Shown piece after piece: positions 1-10,289 of a DNA stretch of 64,000 nucleotides. Both the position numbers and the translations under genes were made by a program. Location of the stretch: NCBI GenBank assembly GCA_009809945.1, contig WTPW01001618.1, positions 86,451-150,450 of the forward strand, in the 5' to 3' direction. Numbering within the stretch: position 1 is the stretch's first letter; the number at the start of each line of letters is the position of its first letter. A model generated the notes under the pieces. The model was not told where the DNA came from. It did no database searches and saw only the letters and a list, made by a program, of their open reading frames with translations. The DNA is from Gigaspora margarita (taxonomy: Eukaryota; Glomeromycota; Glomeromycetes; Diversisporales; Gigasporaceae).

Positions 1-108
1 CCTTACACCCAAAAATTTTCTACCGGAAGGAAAATTAACAATATTGGGTCCCTAACTACAGAAACCCGACTTTAATAATTGCACTACCGAAGAAACAAGA
101 AAGCGTAG

Positions 109-270
109 CTCCAATTACATCAGCGATTCAAAATAAAACCAACTGGCATTTGCTCTAACTATGGTAACATGAACCTAACGACGGCGACTCCGACTACATC
201 ACCAGAAGCGACGACTCTGGTAACGACGACACCAGTAACAACGACGAAAACTGACAATTCTATTATCTGA
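109..270 (+). CDS. Thr-rich open tail, possible last exon of a gene cut by the window edge
   Basis: An open frame of about 53 codons ends at a TGA at 268-270. From the ATG at 169 it is dominated by Thr with Pro, Val and Ala (runs of T-T around V-T-T-T-P). Base use is far more GC-rich and ACG/ACN-rich than anything around it, which is why it stands out. No homologue is recognised. It could be the end of a low-complexity wall or surface protein whose body lies upstream of the window, or a chance frame in a local repeat. Confidence 0.15.
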   Translation, partial: LQLHQRFKIKPTGICSNYGNMNLTTATPTTSPEATTLVTTTPVTTTKTDNSII

Positions 271-286
271 AAGAAAGAAAGGACTA

Positions 287-313
287 TTGATGATCATAAT
301 CAATGATCATCAA
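287..313. repeat. Perfect 11-bp stem hairpin
   Basis: TTGATGATCAT is followed after five bases (AATCA) by its exact reverse complement. It lies 17 bp past the TGA of the Thr-rich frame, so it would sit in a 3' UTR if that frame is a gene. No T-run follows. Confidence 0.5.
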
Positions 314-581
314 TTTATATCCCGTGTTACACAATCAATAGGTTAGCGCATATGCGAAAAAATTTCTTTATTAAAAAAGATAGCACTATAGCGCTATGGC
401 ACCAAAATGCTATAGCACTATAATAATATTCCCATACACTTTCTATCCTATATAATCTTAACTCTAACCCTAACTGTTAAAAGTAAACTTATTTATTTTA
501 TAAAAAAAAATTATAATGAGGCGATATCACCTGGGTAAAATTAGTTAAAAACTACTATAAAATTGTAAAATAAATCTTTAA

Positions 582-1165
582 AGAACTTACGAACTGTATT
601 GACAAACAAATTATTTGAATTAATTAGGATTAATATTTATTAGAGTATTAACTTGTACTATAATTAACTTTAAACTATAAAAACAAATTTTTATAAAGAA
701 CTTACAAGCTATATAGGTGATTAGAATTAATATTCGTTAGGGTATTGTACGTAATTTACTGTAAAACTGTAAAAAAAAAAGTTTCTATAATGAATTTACC
801 AATTACATAGGTGACAAACAAAAATATTTGGATTAGTTAGAATTAATGTTCATTAAGATATTGACTTGTACCATGATTTATTGTGAACAGTAAAAAAAAA
901 CTTTATAAAGAACTTACAAGCTGTATTAATAAACAAAATATTTGGATTAGTTATAATTAACATTTGTTAGGGTATTGACTTGTACCATGATTTACTGTAA
1001 AACTGTAAAAAAAAAACCTTTATAAAGAAACTTACGAGCTGTATTGATAAACAAAAATTTGGATTAATTAGAATTCACATTCATTAGGATATTGACTTGT
1101 ACCATGATTTATTATATACTGCAAAAAATTCTATAAAGAACTTAACGGTTGTATTGACACAAAGT
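582..1165. repeat. Degenerate tandem repeat, ~115-bp unit, about five copies
   Basis: Each unit starts near AAAGAACTTACGAGCTGTAT, runs through ATTTGGATTAGTTAGAATTA and TATTGACTTGTACCATGATT, and ends in an A-run before the next unit. Unit starts are near 583, 697, 789, 906, 1024 and 1136 (last one partial). Copies differ by many substitutions and small indels, so the array is old. No coding potential is seen. Confidence 0.8.
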
Positions 1166-1216
1166 TGTTGATTAGTAAGAAATTTTAAATCTAAAATTTA
1201 CAAATGCGAATTTCGC

Positions 1217-1624
1217 TTACAACTCGTTATCCAAGACATGGGTTTTTATTGCCCATTCATCATCAGGATTAATTTTTAATAAACACTCTAAGTCAGTAAT
1301 TGATTCATTGTATTTTTTCATTATATAATAAATTTCTCCTCGACATCTTAGTGCTTTTATATTATCTGATTCAATTTCTAGCAGTTTTGTTAAAAATTCA
1401 AGTGCTTTATCATATTTGCCCATAATGGAAAATATTTGGCCTAGGCTGCTTTTCCTTTTTTCTAATGATTTTGTTAATCTTCCTGTTAAATTAATAAGTA
1501 CATTTTCATTTCTGCCCATAATAAAATGAACCTTTCCTTGATGTCTCAAGTTTAATACATTATTTGATTTTTTACTAATGTCTTCGTTGGTCAACACTGT
1601 TAATTGAAATAAACATATCAACAA
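1217..1624 (-). pseudogene. TPR-repeat protein fragment
   Basis: This 135-residue minus-strand frame encodes tetratricopeptide repeats. The clear part is residues ~70-130, with two helix pairs around GKYDKALEFLTKLLEIESDN and KKYNESITDLECLLKINPDD; an earlier, eroded repeat with the same GQIFSIMGKY-type spacing precedes them. TPR arrays of this wording are abundant in arbuscular mycorrhizal fungi, often attached to kinase-like domains, and usually hold many more repeats. Here no kinase or further repeats follow. The stop of the SPRY gene on the same strand lies only 35 bp upstream of the start codon, leaving almost no promoter room. I read it as a truncated family copy, though a short gene or a 3' exon cannot be excluded. 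The TPR assignment itself is firm; its function is unknown. Confidence 0.6.
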
Positions 1625-1659
1625 AATTAAATTGTAAATAAGTCGATCAAATTAGATCC

Positions 1660-2709
1660 TTAGAAAATTTTACCAGAATATTTGAACGTTTCACGACCGA
1701 AATTTACTTTGACTGACCCGTCTTGCGTTCTAAATCCAACACACGGATATATGTTGACATTGAAATCATCAGGAAGATTACACGCAATTCCTTAAAATAT
1801 GCTATAAATATTACTTATTTTGCTTTGTAAAGTACAAAGCTTAATTTTTAAAGTGCTAATCACCTAAGTTGACTCCGTTTTTAGTATAAAATAAATCTTC
1901 TTTAAGAAGTCTAAATAGCACCCAATAATGTCATCAGTAGTATATGTTAGTCCATACGGCCTGCCACTTCCAGAACAAAATGAAAATCCATCGTCACCGT
2001 GGTAGCCACACCCCCACAATCCATTTTCCTTATTTTCCTTATATTCTTGTCCTTAAAGATATTATGTATGATATTTGATTTTAATACATAATAATGGAAA
2101 ATAGAATAAACATACTATTACCTGACATGAGCATGTCATATATATAATTTGTTTTACATTTGAATCGCCTATTTTTTTTTATCGGAATCATTCTATCAAT
2201 GATTATAATTAAAGATTTATGAAAAAATCGAAAGAATAAAGGTGATAATATATAAAATGAAATGAAATAATTATTAACATACCCATTGTTTCCTTTATTA
2301 ATAATTTTAATTTCAAAGTAAAATATCGCACACTCCAAAGGAATTGGATGATTTGCTCGAATTATAATAGCTTTATTATCATCAGGATCTTTAAAATACT
2401 TTTTTATAAATTAGTAGGACTATCAACGATTTGCGCTCAAAAATTTGAGATGTTAATCTGTTTCAACGTTCAATTACCTGTATAACTCACTTTAAGTCCA
2501 TTTGAATCTATGTTAACAAATGGTGATTTATTTTCATTCTCCCATGCATTCGGTAATACAATATCATTGTATGGAGTTGACAATTCTAAGTCATTCATTG
2601 AGTTCTTTTGTAATAAATTCTGCAAGAGAATCGTAGAGTTAATGACTTGTGCCAGTGTTGCAGGTGAACTAATGAATTTCACCAGGTGATATTGGTGAAA
2701 CTTGTGCAC
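1660..2709 (-). CDS. SPRY-domain protein, five exons, one apparent frame break
   Basis: Exons read on the minus strand: 2709-2478, 2388-2283, 2168-2122 (47 bp), 2051-1864, 1790-1660, all with GT-AG introns of 69-115 bp. Exon 1 ends in NIDSNGLKVSYT; exon 2 gives RANHPIPLECAIFYFEIKII; exon 4 holds the SPRY core GCGYHGDDGFSF and TTDDIIGC; exon 5 has LPDDFNVNIYPCVGFRTQDG and ends KVNFGRETFKYSGKIF, then TAA. This is the RanBPM/SSH4-like SPRY fold, a protein-interaction module. Phases agree across exons 1-4, but inside exon 4 (about 1895-1915) the frame must slip by one base to pass from IIGCYLDF to FYTKNGVNLG. So it is either a young pseudogene or carries a base error. The start at 2709 is uncertain: a GGTGAAACTGG repeat lies upstream and the first ~40 residues look unlike the family. 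Confidence 0.75.
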
Positions 2710-2812
2710 AATGATGAACTTTGTTGATTAATTTGGTGAAACTGGTTGTATTGGTGAAACTGGTAATATTGGTAGAGCTGGTGATGGTGAAACTGGTAAT
2801 ATTCTTTACAAA
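2685..2812. repeat. Short degenerate repeat of GGTGAAACTGGTAATATT
   Basis: About six imperfect copies of GGTGAAACTGGTAATATT run through the 5' end of the SPRY gene. The same words return at 3516-3590 on the other side of the Mutator-like MITE, so a longer stretch of this simple repeat appears to have been split. Confidence 0.6.
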
Positions 2813-3059
2813 AAAGTGCCAAATTTTGATTTGCTAAAAATATGGCACTTAAGAGCACTGATAATTTACTATTAAATCCAAAATTTTTGCCAAAATTGGT
2901 ATTTTTTAGTATTTTACTATTATAATTTAATCTTATAAATATAATTGCCAATTATTGTAATAATAAAATACTAATATTGGCAATATGGTTGCAATAATTT
3001 AGTACAAATAAAGGTCTAAAAATTACCAATATTTAACTAATATATTAGGTATTTATTAG

Positions 3060-3388
3060 GGGTGGCAATCATTTCACCGACAATCACTTCACAGACACCC
3101 CATTTCACCGACAAATTATTCACCGACAAGTTCATTTTACCGACAGTTTATTTCACCGAAGCTCATTTCACCGACAAAGTAATTCTGGTCATTGTCATTA
3201 GGGTCAGGGTGGGTCAGGGTGGGTCAGGGTAAAATTAGGGTTAAAGTTAGTGTGCTTTTTAGAAAAAAACTTGTCGGTGAAATGAGCTTCGGTGAAATGA
3301 ACTGTCGGTAAAATGAACTTGTCGATGAATAATTTGTCGGTGAAATGGATTGTCTGTGAAGTGATTTTCGGTGAAATAATATGGACCC
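3060..3388. mobile_element. Mutator-like MITE (foldback), 9-bp TSD
   Basis: The element is 329 bp and is flanked by a perfect 9-bp direct repeat ATTTATTAG (3051-3059 and 3389-3397). It opens GGGTGGCAATCATTTCACCG; its reverse complement opens GGGTCCATATTATTTCACCG. Each ~105-bp arm repeats the word TTCACCGACA five or six times with small changes. The loop holds three GGGTCAGGGT-like units and AGGGTTAAAG. A 9-bp TSD with long terminal inverted repeats (TIRs) is the Mutator-like signature. No coding capacity. It sits between the SPRY and Sel1 genes. Confidence 0.85.
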
Positions 3389-4009
3389 ATTTATTAGCGT
3401 TGATAATGAAGTAATTTTGTAATAAATTATTAAAATAACTAATTTAGTGTCAATAATGTGCTTTTTATTGCTTATATTTGGCTAATTATTGCAAAATTGA
3501 AAATTCCAAAATTTTGTAAAGTTGGTGAAACTGGTAATATTGAAACTAGTAAGATAAATAAAACTAGTAATATTGATAAATAATATTGAAATACATACGT
3601 CTCAGTATTAAAATGTGGCTTTATTCACGTGATAAAGGATTATTTGAAGCGGCGTAGAGTGTCCAGGAATATGTGTGGCAAATTGTAAATTATGCAAAAA
3701 AGTATGACAAGTCAGGTGATTATAGTCACATGTACAATCTGTTTATTTATTTAACCAATCAATTTTTGTTCACATTTTGCATGAAAGTGAGCTGATGATT
3801 AGCAAAATTTTGCGCATTAATATGTCGCGTCATAATCCTAGCGTAAAATGGTTTGCTCACGTGTTGGAAAATTTTTTGTGGGTGATCTACAGTTAATTTT
3901 ACCAAAAGTGACCTATGGTCGGTCGTCATATGGTCATATATATGGCTGAATATGGTACGTACGTATGTACGTATGTACAGTATTTTTTTTCTTGATCTTT
4001 TTTTTTAAA

Positions 4010-4942
4010 ATGACAAATAATCTAATTGCAGGTTGCTCAGAAAAAATTATCGGTTTGTCAAATGAAATTACTCAGATAACTGATAACTTCAACCAATTAT
4101 ACTTAAAAAATAATAATTCTTTTAACGAAATTGTTAAAGAATCATATGATAAATACAATGAAGAACTTTTAATAGGTCAAAATATGAATTCAGTCATAAA
4201 TTCGATGGATCAAATTTTAGCAATAAAGAAGCAAAATCCTGAAAGCATTATCAATTGGTGCTTGGATAATCAAAACAATCCTATGGTTCAAATTGTTCTT
4301 GCAAGGTGTTATCGTTTTGGTAAATGGATTGAAAAGAATGAACATAAGGCATTGATTCATTATCAAAAGTCTGCTGATATGGAATTTGTTGAAGGAATAT
4401 ATGGTGTTGGTGATTGTTATGGCAAAGGAATTGGTGTTGACAAGGACGAACACAAGGCATTTATTTATTATCAAAAAGCAGCCTATATGGGTCATAATAA
4501 AGGAGCAAATAAAACTGCTCACTGTTATGAACGAGGAGTTGGAGTTGAAAAGGATGAGTATCAAGCATTTTTTTATTATCAAAAATCCGCTGACATGGGT
4601 TTTGTTAATGGATTGTATAATGTCGGTGTTTGCTACGAAAATGGAATTGGAGTTGAAAAAGATGAAGATATGGCATTCATTTATTATCAAAAATCGGCCG
4701 ATATGGGTGGTGCTTATGGAATAAATAATGTTGGACATTGTTACGAATATGGAATTGGTGTTGAAATTGATGAAGTTGAAGCATTTTTTTATTACCAAAA
4801 GGCTGCTGATATGGGGCTTTCTCTTGCAATAAAAAATGTTGGTTATTGTTATCTTTATGGAATCGGAGTCGAAAAAGATGAATACAAGGCTTTTATTTAT
4901 CATAAAAAAGTAGCTGAATGTAACAAACAATTTATTTTATAA
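4010..4942 (+). CDS. Sel1-like repeat protein
   Basis: A single-exon, 310-residue protein. Residues ~1-85 are a helical, Asn/Ile-rich head (NEITQITDNFNQLYLKNNNS) with no kinase motifs. Residues ~88-303 are six Sel1-like repeats of exactly 36 residues with the frame A-x3-G-x2-Y-x-GIGVEKDE-x-AF-x-YYQKSADMG. Sel1 repeats form a TPR-like superhelix that binds protein partners, and glomeromycotan genomes encode hundreds, often fused to a kinase domain; here the kinase is absent and the head looks like the linker that normally follows it. The upstream in-frame ATG at 3965 would add a Phe-rich leader from a T-run, so the ATG at 4010, after an AAA context, is preferred. Repeats are near-identical with regular spacing and no stop, so the gene looks functional. 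Partner unknown. Confidence 0.85.
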   Translation: MTNNLIAGCSEKIIGLSNEITQITDNFNQLYLKNNNSFNEIVKESYDKYNEELLIGQNMNSVINSMDQILAIKKQNPESIINWCLDNQNNPMVQIVLARCYRFGKWIEKNEHKALIHYQKSADMEFVEGIYGVGDCYGKGIGVDKDEHKAFIYYQKAAYMGHNKGANKTAHCYERGVGVEKDEYQAFFYYQKSADMGFVNGLYNVGVCYENGIGVEKDEDMAFIYYQKSADMGGAYGINNVGHCYEYGIGVEIDEVEAFFYYQKAADMGLSLAIKNVGYCYLYGIGVEKDEYKAFIYHKKVAECNKQFIL

Positions 4943-5110
4943 TTTTGTATTGTAATTAGTTAATTTTATTTCATTTAATTTTTTTTTAATAAAAAAAAAG
5001 TCAAATATTACAATTTAGTAAAATTAAATAAAAATGTTTGTAATATACTAATGTATGGTTTGCGGTTAAATATGTACAATCTTGCATACTATTGGATGAC
5101 ATAGATCATT

Positions 5111-5577
5111 GGGTGCGCGGTATACTATGTAAATCAAAACCATATGTGGTATCATATAAAAATCTATTATCGAATTTTTTTTTCGGATTTCGATAGGTAA
5201 TAATTTTTTAATAATTAATATAAATTTTTAAATAGATGTACAGCCCTAACGGTTCGATAGTTTTAGATAAATTTTCGCAAAGACTAATATTCTATCTCTA
5301 CATACATAGCTATAGTATCATTTCGTTTATTTAAACATGAAAAAACTGTAATATGCTATGTATTTTTTTCTTAAAATGGTAAAAAGAAAGAACTTAATTT
5401 AATTTCGTTTTTAAAGAAATGGCTCTATAGCTTTGTTTGTAGGGACGCAATATTAGTCTTTGCAAAGTTTTATCCAAAATTATCGAACCGTTAGGGCTGT
5501 ATCGATCGAAAAATTCTTTAATAAATTTTATTATATGACCGCTTATAGTTTTGATTTACATAGTATACCGCGCACCC
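5111..5577. mobile_element. Long foldback element, TIR GGGTGCGCGGTATACTATGT
   Basis: Left end GGGTGCGCGGTATACTATGT at 5111; the reverse complement of the right end, up to 5577, reads the same for about 28 bp and stays similar for about 200 bp (shared inner blocks TCGATAGTTTTAGATAA and AGCCCTAACGGTTCGAT). GGG...CCC tips suggest a Mutator-like MITE, but I see no 9-bp TSD, perhaps because a CACGG-type element abuts the right end. Confidence 0.65.
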
Positions 5578-5840
5578 CTGTAAGAAAATTGTACCGGATA
5601 GGCACGGACATCCACGTAATGCACGTGAGCTTGTGGCACGGATTGAGGACCGGGTTTGTAAGCGCTTTGGAACGTTTGCTCGTGCATTTCGGACCGTAAT
5701 TGGACCGGGTTTTGCAGCACTTTACTAATCTAAAATCCACGGATTTTGGCACGGATTTTAAGAACGTTTTGGGCCATTTGCACGTGCATTTTGGACTGTA
5801 TTGGACCGAGTTTTGTGCTACTTTACGTGCTAATTTTTGA
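5575..5840. mobile_element. CACGG-repeat element, one recognisable end
   Basis: It begins CCCTGTAAGAAAATTG, the same tip as the complete element at 21839-22525, and is packed with the words GGCACGG, GGACCGGGTTT and CGTGCATTT. The far end is not clear; it fades near 5840. It directly abuts the right end of the preceding foldback element, sharing its CCC. Confidence 0.5.
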
Positions 5841-6124
5841 CATACAAACTTGATCCCCATGTTATTCCTGTCTTGTTTAGGCATGATCAGTTCTTCCATT
5901 ATGCCAATACAAAGACTTAAAAGTATTAGCCACCAATGCTTTTCAGGTTATACTAAAGATCAAAATTTTTTATAATGAATTTCACGAGTCTCTAAGCCAT
6001 ATATATCCTTGTGAATCAATAAATTGTTGAAGAAGAAAATATGCAATACAAGGTGATAAAGACAATTCGAATATAATGAATAAAATAAATAAATAAAGCA
6101 TAAAACAATAAAAGAATTATCTTA

Positions 6125-6377
6125 AGGCCATTTGAATTTATAATTTCGTTTAACGTTCCCTTAAGAAGCTTAAGCGTGGTGGGGGGAGGGGGGTCAAATT
6201 AAACAAACATATTAAAATTGCAAAAAATAAACACATTATTATTGGTTGACTTATAAGCACGTGACTTATTGGAATCCTAAAACGAGATGAGCGTTCTGAT
6301 TGGCCTGTTTAATTCTAGGGGGGCTCTTAGAGCTGGTGGGGGGGGACGTTAAACGAAATTGTAATTTCGAACAGCCT
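6125..6377. mobile_element. Small foldback MITE, TIR with TTTCGTTTAACGT
   Basis: Left AGGCCATTTGAATTTATAAT and right (reverse complement) AGGCTGTTCGAAATTACAAT both continue into TTTCGTTTAACGT. G-runs (GGTGGGGGGAGGGGGG on the left, GGTGGGGGGGG on the right) lie just inside each arm. TTA/TAA bases flank both ends but an exact TSD cannot be fixed. No coding capacity. Confidence 0.6.
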
Positions 6378-6439
6378 AATAAATATAAAGAAAAGATCAA
6401 TGCAAATAATAACACGTGTCAATTCAGAATTGAAGTAAA

Positions 6440-7010
6440 TTCAGAAATGACGCAGAACATACTATACTGATCTGCTTAACTATTCCAAACTGATTTTTGA
6501 AAATACTAGTCGATTCCATACTGGTACCATACTGATTGGCTGTAACTTACCCATACTATACAATTCTGATCATCTGTATCATACTGATCTGTTATAACTA
6601 GGATTATACTAATTGATTTTTATATGATACTACATATAGTTTTGTTTTACACAGTGCACAGAACACTCCAATACTGCGTGTTATCATAATAGGTAACAAG
6701 TTCCGTAATGACAAATTATGGCAGAAAATTAAGAAAGTTGATTTCAAACCAACTAATTCATCTACATGCCTCAGTATAGTGCATAACTATAAAGAACATA
6801 TACTGGATTACCTCTTTAGCTATTGAACGACCTACACAACTTTTACTTTTTTGCCTTTGTTTTATTATGCGTTTAACAACTAAACTAGACTGTAGTCTTG
6901 ACAAACCAATCTTTGAACAGTGACTGTCATCCTGACAGATCACACTGTCTAGTAAACTTGACTTAATAACCAACAATACTGATCACATATATCATACTGA
7001 TCAAGATCGT
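6440..7010. repeat. Scattered CATACTGAT(C) repeats
   Basis: CATACTGAT or ATACTGATC occurs many times between 6440 and 6620 and again at 6975-7005, with a unit of roughly 25-30 bp where regular. Between the clusters (6758-6976, minus) is a 72-codon open frame that I do not recognise; nothing supports it as a gene. Confidence 0.45.
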
Positions 7011-7401
7011 ACGTACGGTTAATGCACGCAGGTCACGGGAGTAAATTTTTTTACTATGAAATTTGAGTGATCGACATGCATATGATGGATTCATTTTTCA
7101 TAGTAAATTGCAACGGTCGCCTACTTTCAATCATTTATTTCAAGGGTTTCTAAAAAGGAAACTGCACTTTTTGTGACTTGCATTTTGACCGTTCAGAAAG
7201 TTATTCTCTTTATTATTTGCAAGTTTAAAATACGATACAATATAAACACGAAAAGAATGCGTTCTCTGAAAGTCATTCATTTGTTCCATATTATATAATA
7301 TGATAATGGCTTTAACAATTGCGGAATGTAAAAGTTTTTAGTTTTTTTGCCAGTCCAACTTATTATTACAGTCGATTTCTATAACGAACAAGGAAATAGC
7401 T

Positions 7402-7460
7402 TGTTGTTTTATTCTTCTCTATTCTAATAGTTTGTTGTTTTATTCTCCTCTATTCTAATT
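7402..7460. repeat. Two-copy ~31-bp direct repeat
   Basis: TTGTTGTTTTATTCTTCTCT followed by ATTCTAATAG is repeated at once with one T/C change. The surroundings (7011-7814) are AT-rich with no gene seen. Confidence 0.6.
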
Positions 7461-7814
7461 TTTTCGCTTCATTCCTATAATTAATAGCAAATTTTATGTT
7501 GGGATGATACAAAAGCGAGTTATGTGTGTAATTGTGTGATCAAGATAGATTGTAAGTTATATTTCTAGTCGCGAGTGCAAATATACACATTATATTCTCG
7601 TATGAGTTTATTATACTAGAATATATCGGGCTGGTTGCAAGTTATTAAACGATTGGGACTAAGTTTAGAGCTAAGATATAGTTGCAAAATTTCAAAAACA
7701 AAAAAAAAAGGTATATTATTAAAAATTATTTAATTTAAATAAAGAATAATACGATTTTTTAAATAAAAATTAATTCGAATAATTTAAATATGCCTTAATA
7801 AACAATCTAGAAAA

Positions 7815-8001
7815 AAGAAGAATTTAACAAAAAAAATAATATTTACAAAAAAAATAATTTCTCGAGAACTATTGATCAGAATTACATGATTTTGATGTCA
7901 TTCAATTCGACTTATCGAATAGTACCAAAATCATGTAATTCTGATCAATAGTTCTCGAGAAAATAAAATTTTTGCAAATATTATTTTTTTTGTCAAATTC
8001 G
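7815..8001. mobile_element. Foldback element with a 36-bp perfect stem
   Basis: The inner stem starts TTTCTCGAGAACTATTGATC and pairs perfectly over 36 bp with its mate after a ~35-bp loop. Outside it the arms stay complementary (TTAACAAAAAAAATAATATT on the left against the right-hand mirror) out to about 7815 and 8001. Ends and TSD are not sharp. No coding capacity. Confidence 0.65.
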
Positions 8002-8448
8002 TCTATTTACTTAGCTCCAAGTCTACATAATCAACATGAATAAATAAAATTAACAATATTTCAAGTACCCAGCTTAATAAACCACTAAAACAAAATAGAA
8101 ATGCACTAACTTTTTTTCCACAAGTTATTCTGATTAAACACAAAATTCGTATTTCAAATCTAAGAATCTTCAGTATTAATAAGAAAAATCACCCTAAATT
8201 AAAAAATATTGTAAGCTTAAATTTATATTATTTTCCAATAATGTTTGCACTTCGATTAGAATTGTTAGATGAATTATTTTTATGATATCAACCGTTCAAA
8301 ACTTCCAAATCTATCTAAAGTTTCATCTAACAATTATATCCCAACTAGTTAAACCAAAGTAAACAAGATAATATAAGCTCAAATAACTTATCTCGAATAA
8401 ATAGAACAATTATGAGTCAAACCATGGTAAGTATTAATGAATTTGAAT

Positions 8449-8598
8449 TAGAGCTGCAGAAATTAGAATATCAATGAACATATACTATGACGTTTGACGT
8501 GACGTATGTGACGTGATGTTTAATATGATTATATATAAATTTTATATGACGTAAAGAATGACGTACTACCTTGGACCTTCTAAATGTCTGCAGCTCTA
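8449..8598. mobile_element. hAT-type MITE, TIR TAGAGCTGCAGA
   Basis: A 150-bp element flanked by a perfect 8-bp repeat ATTTGAAT (8441-8448, 8599-8606). Termini are TAGAGCTGCAGAAATTAGAA and, reversed, TAGAGCTGCAGACATTTAGA. TAGAG fits the hAT tip rule YARNG. The inside repeats TGACGT (GTTTGACGTGACGTATGTGA). Non-coding. Confidence 0.85.
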
Positions 8599-8997
8599 AT
8601 TTGAATAGCTTAAATATGTCAATTACATCAAATTAATGAGCGATCTACTTACTATAAACCAGTTTTTCTTGATTTTCTCCACTACTTTAATAATGTACTA
8701 GCCTTTAAAAGTTTCATTTTGCCAAAGCTCTTGGCCTGTTGCATCTACTGAACCATTTTTTATGTCACGATTTTGTGAGCTAGAAAAGAATGCTTCAAAG
8801 ATAGGTAAAATAATTGCCAAGGTTCAAGAGTATGGTCTTTTATAAGAAGAAGTTCTTTTTATATTTTTCATACCGTTTGATTCATAGAAACTTTGACAAT
8901 AAGTTTGTTTTAAGAAGCGTAGCATACTTTTTATTAAGGTTTAGAGAAAATTTTAAAAATGTAAATTTGTAGATTTATATAATTTACGAAGATTATA

Positions 8998-9335
8998 CAG
9001 TGCAGGACAATATAAACCAACACCCCGTGCAAATTTTAAAATAAATACTCGATACTGATTGGCTAATATAATAGAATCAATTGTGATTGGTCAAAAATCA
9101 CATATGAGTTTCTTTTTTTATATATTAAATGCCAAATTTCAGTTTCTTAGTAAACTTTAAATCAATATAACTTCTTAAAGTTAAAATAAAACAAAAATCT
9201 TTTTTAACCAAATTGTAGTTTAGACTTAAAGCTACAATTTGGTTAAAAATTTTTATTAAAAAATTTTTTATTTTTAAGTTATATAATTTTTGTAAAATAC
9301 ATATAAAAGGTGTTGGTTTATGGTATCCTGCACTG
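8998..9335. mobile_element. Tc1/mariner-type MITE, TIR CAGTGCAGGA
   Basis: 338 bp, flanked by TA on both sides (8996-8997, 9336-9337). Ends are CAGTGCAGGACAATATAAAC and, reversed, CAGTGCAGGATACCATAAAC, both running into CAACACC. CAGTG tips plus TA duplication are typical Tc1/mariner. An inner hairpin AACCAAATTGTAG/CTACAATTTGGTT lies near 9217-9246. Open frames across it are by-products of the repeat. Confidence 0.85.
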
Positions 9336-9472
9336 TATGATAAAATTTTAGATTCAACAATCGGGTGACTGTAAACTTGCAAAATTCAATTTTTATATGT
9401 AACTCTTTTTAATAGTTAGAGTTAGTGTAAGTACTAGCTTTGACCTTTTTTTGAGTTGTGGTTAATAGGAAA

Positions 9473-9622
9473 TAGGGATTGGAACTGTTTAACTATTTAA
9501 AATTGTTCTATAATTCCAGGCAGAATTATGTTTGTCATGGGACAAAATTATTTAATGCCAGCCAAATTAAACAGTTAAACAATTAAACAATTAAGAAAAA
9601 ATTTTAGAAGTTCCAATCTCTA
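9473..9622. mobile_element. hAT-type MITE, TIR TAGRGATTGGAAC
   Basis: 150 bp with a perfect 8-bp TSD ATAGGAAA (9465-9472, 9623-9630). Ends TAGGGATTGGAACTGTTTAA and, reversed, TAGAGATTGGAACTTCTAAA. The inside is built of AAACAGTTAAACAATT words. A lone matching end, TTAGAGATTGGAAC, occurs at 41654 inside another element. Confidence 0.85.
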
Positions 9623-10289
9623 ATAGGAAAAGTAACTTTGTTTGACAAATTTTTTCTTTTACAACTGTACTATTATCATAATTTCTGCATGCCAGTTCTA
9701 ATTTGTATTTCAATACTATATACTAGTGTTCCGAAGTTGGGTTCGGTTCAGTTCGGGTTCAGTTCGGGTTCGGTCAAACCTGAACCTAAACTTTAAATTT
9801 TGCAGATCCTTGAACTCGAACCCAAACTGAACCTAGAATTTATGAACCTGAACTGAACTCGAACTTAAAATATTTGTTCAGTCTGAGTTCAGTTCGAAGT
9901 TCATGAACATGTTCAGGTTCGGGTAATAATTAGAGATGTGTTTCGTGCATGCGCATGATTCCTCAATCATGCGCATGAATGCACATTTATGCACATGTTT
10001 CCAAATCATGCGCATTTTATCCCATCAAGATTTTTATATAAATATAAAATAAAATATAATTAACATTCTAATCTATCTATATACTTCAATTCTGGTCTGT
10101 TCGCTTTACATTTTTGATTGGTCGTATCTGAAAAATGTGGTCTGAATGTGGGAAAACAAACAGAAATACATAAGATGATTACGACGATTATCATGGTCGA
10201 GTAATTATTGTAACATTCAAGTAATTATTATATTATGTTTTAACGCCCTTATTAACGCCCTTAAACAACAAAAAATCGTGAAATGTGGA

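Noticed and set aside
582-1165. CRISPR-like array of ~115-bp units
   Set aside because: Units are degenerate along their whole length with no short conserved repeat plus unique spacer, and the context is eukaryotic.
3190-3245. Telomere-like GGGTCAGGGT / AGGGTTA words as an interstitial telomere
   Set aside because: They are the loop of a Mutator-like MITE and are not a regular TTAGGG array; the short CCCTAA run near 40540 is likewise inside a MITE.
4217-4930. A 237-codon minus-strand frame opposite the Sel1 gene
   Set aside because: It is the antisense shadow of the regular 36-residue repeats; its Ile/Asn/Phe-rich repeats have no family match, while the plus strand is a clear Sel1 protein.
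9125-9382. An 85-codon minus-strand frame
   Set aside because: It lies mostly in a Tc1/mariner MITE and crosses its end.
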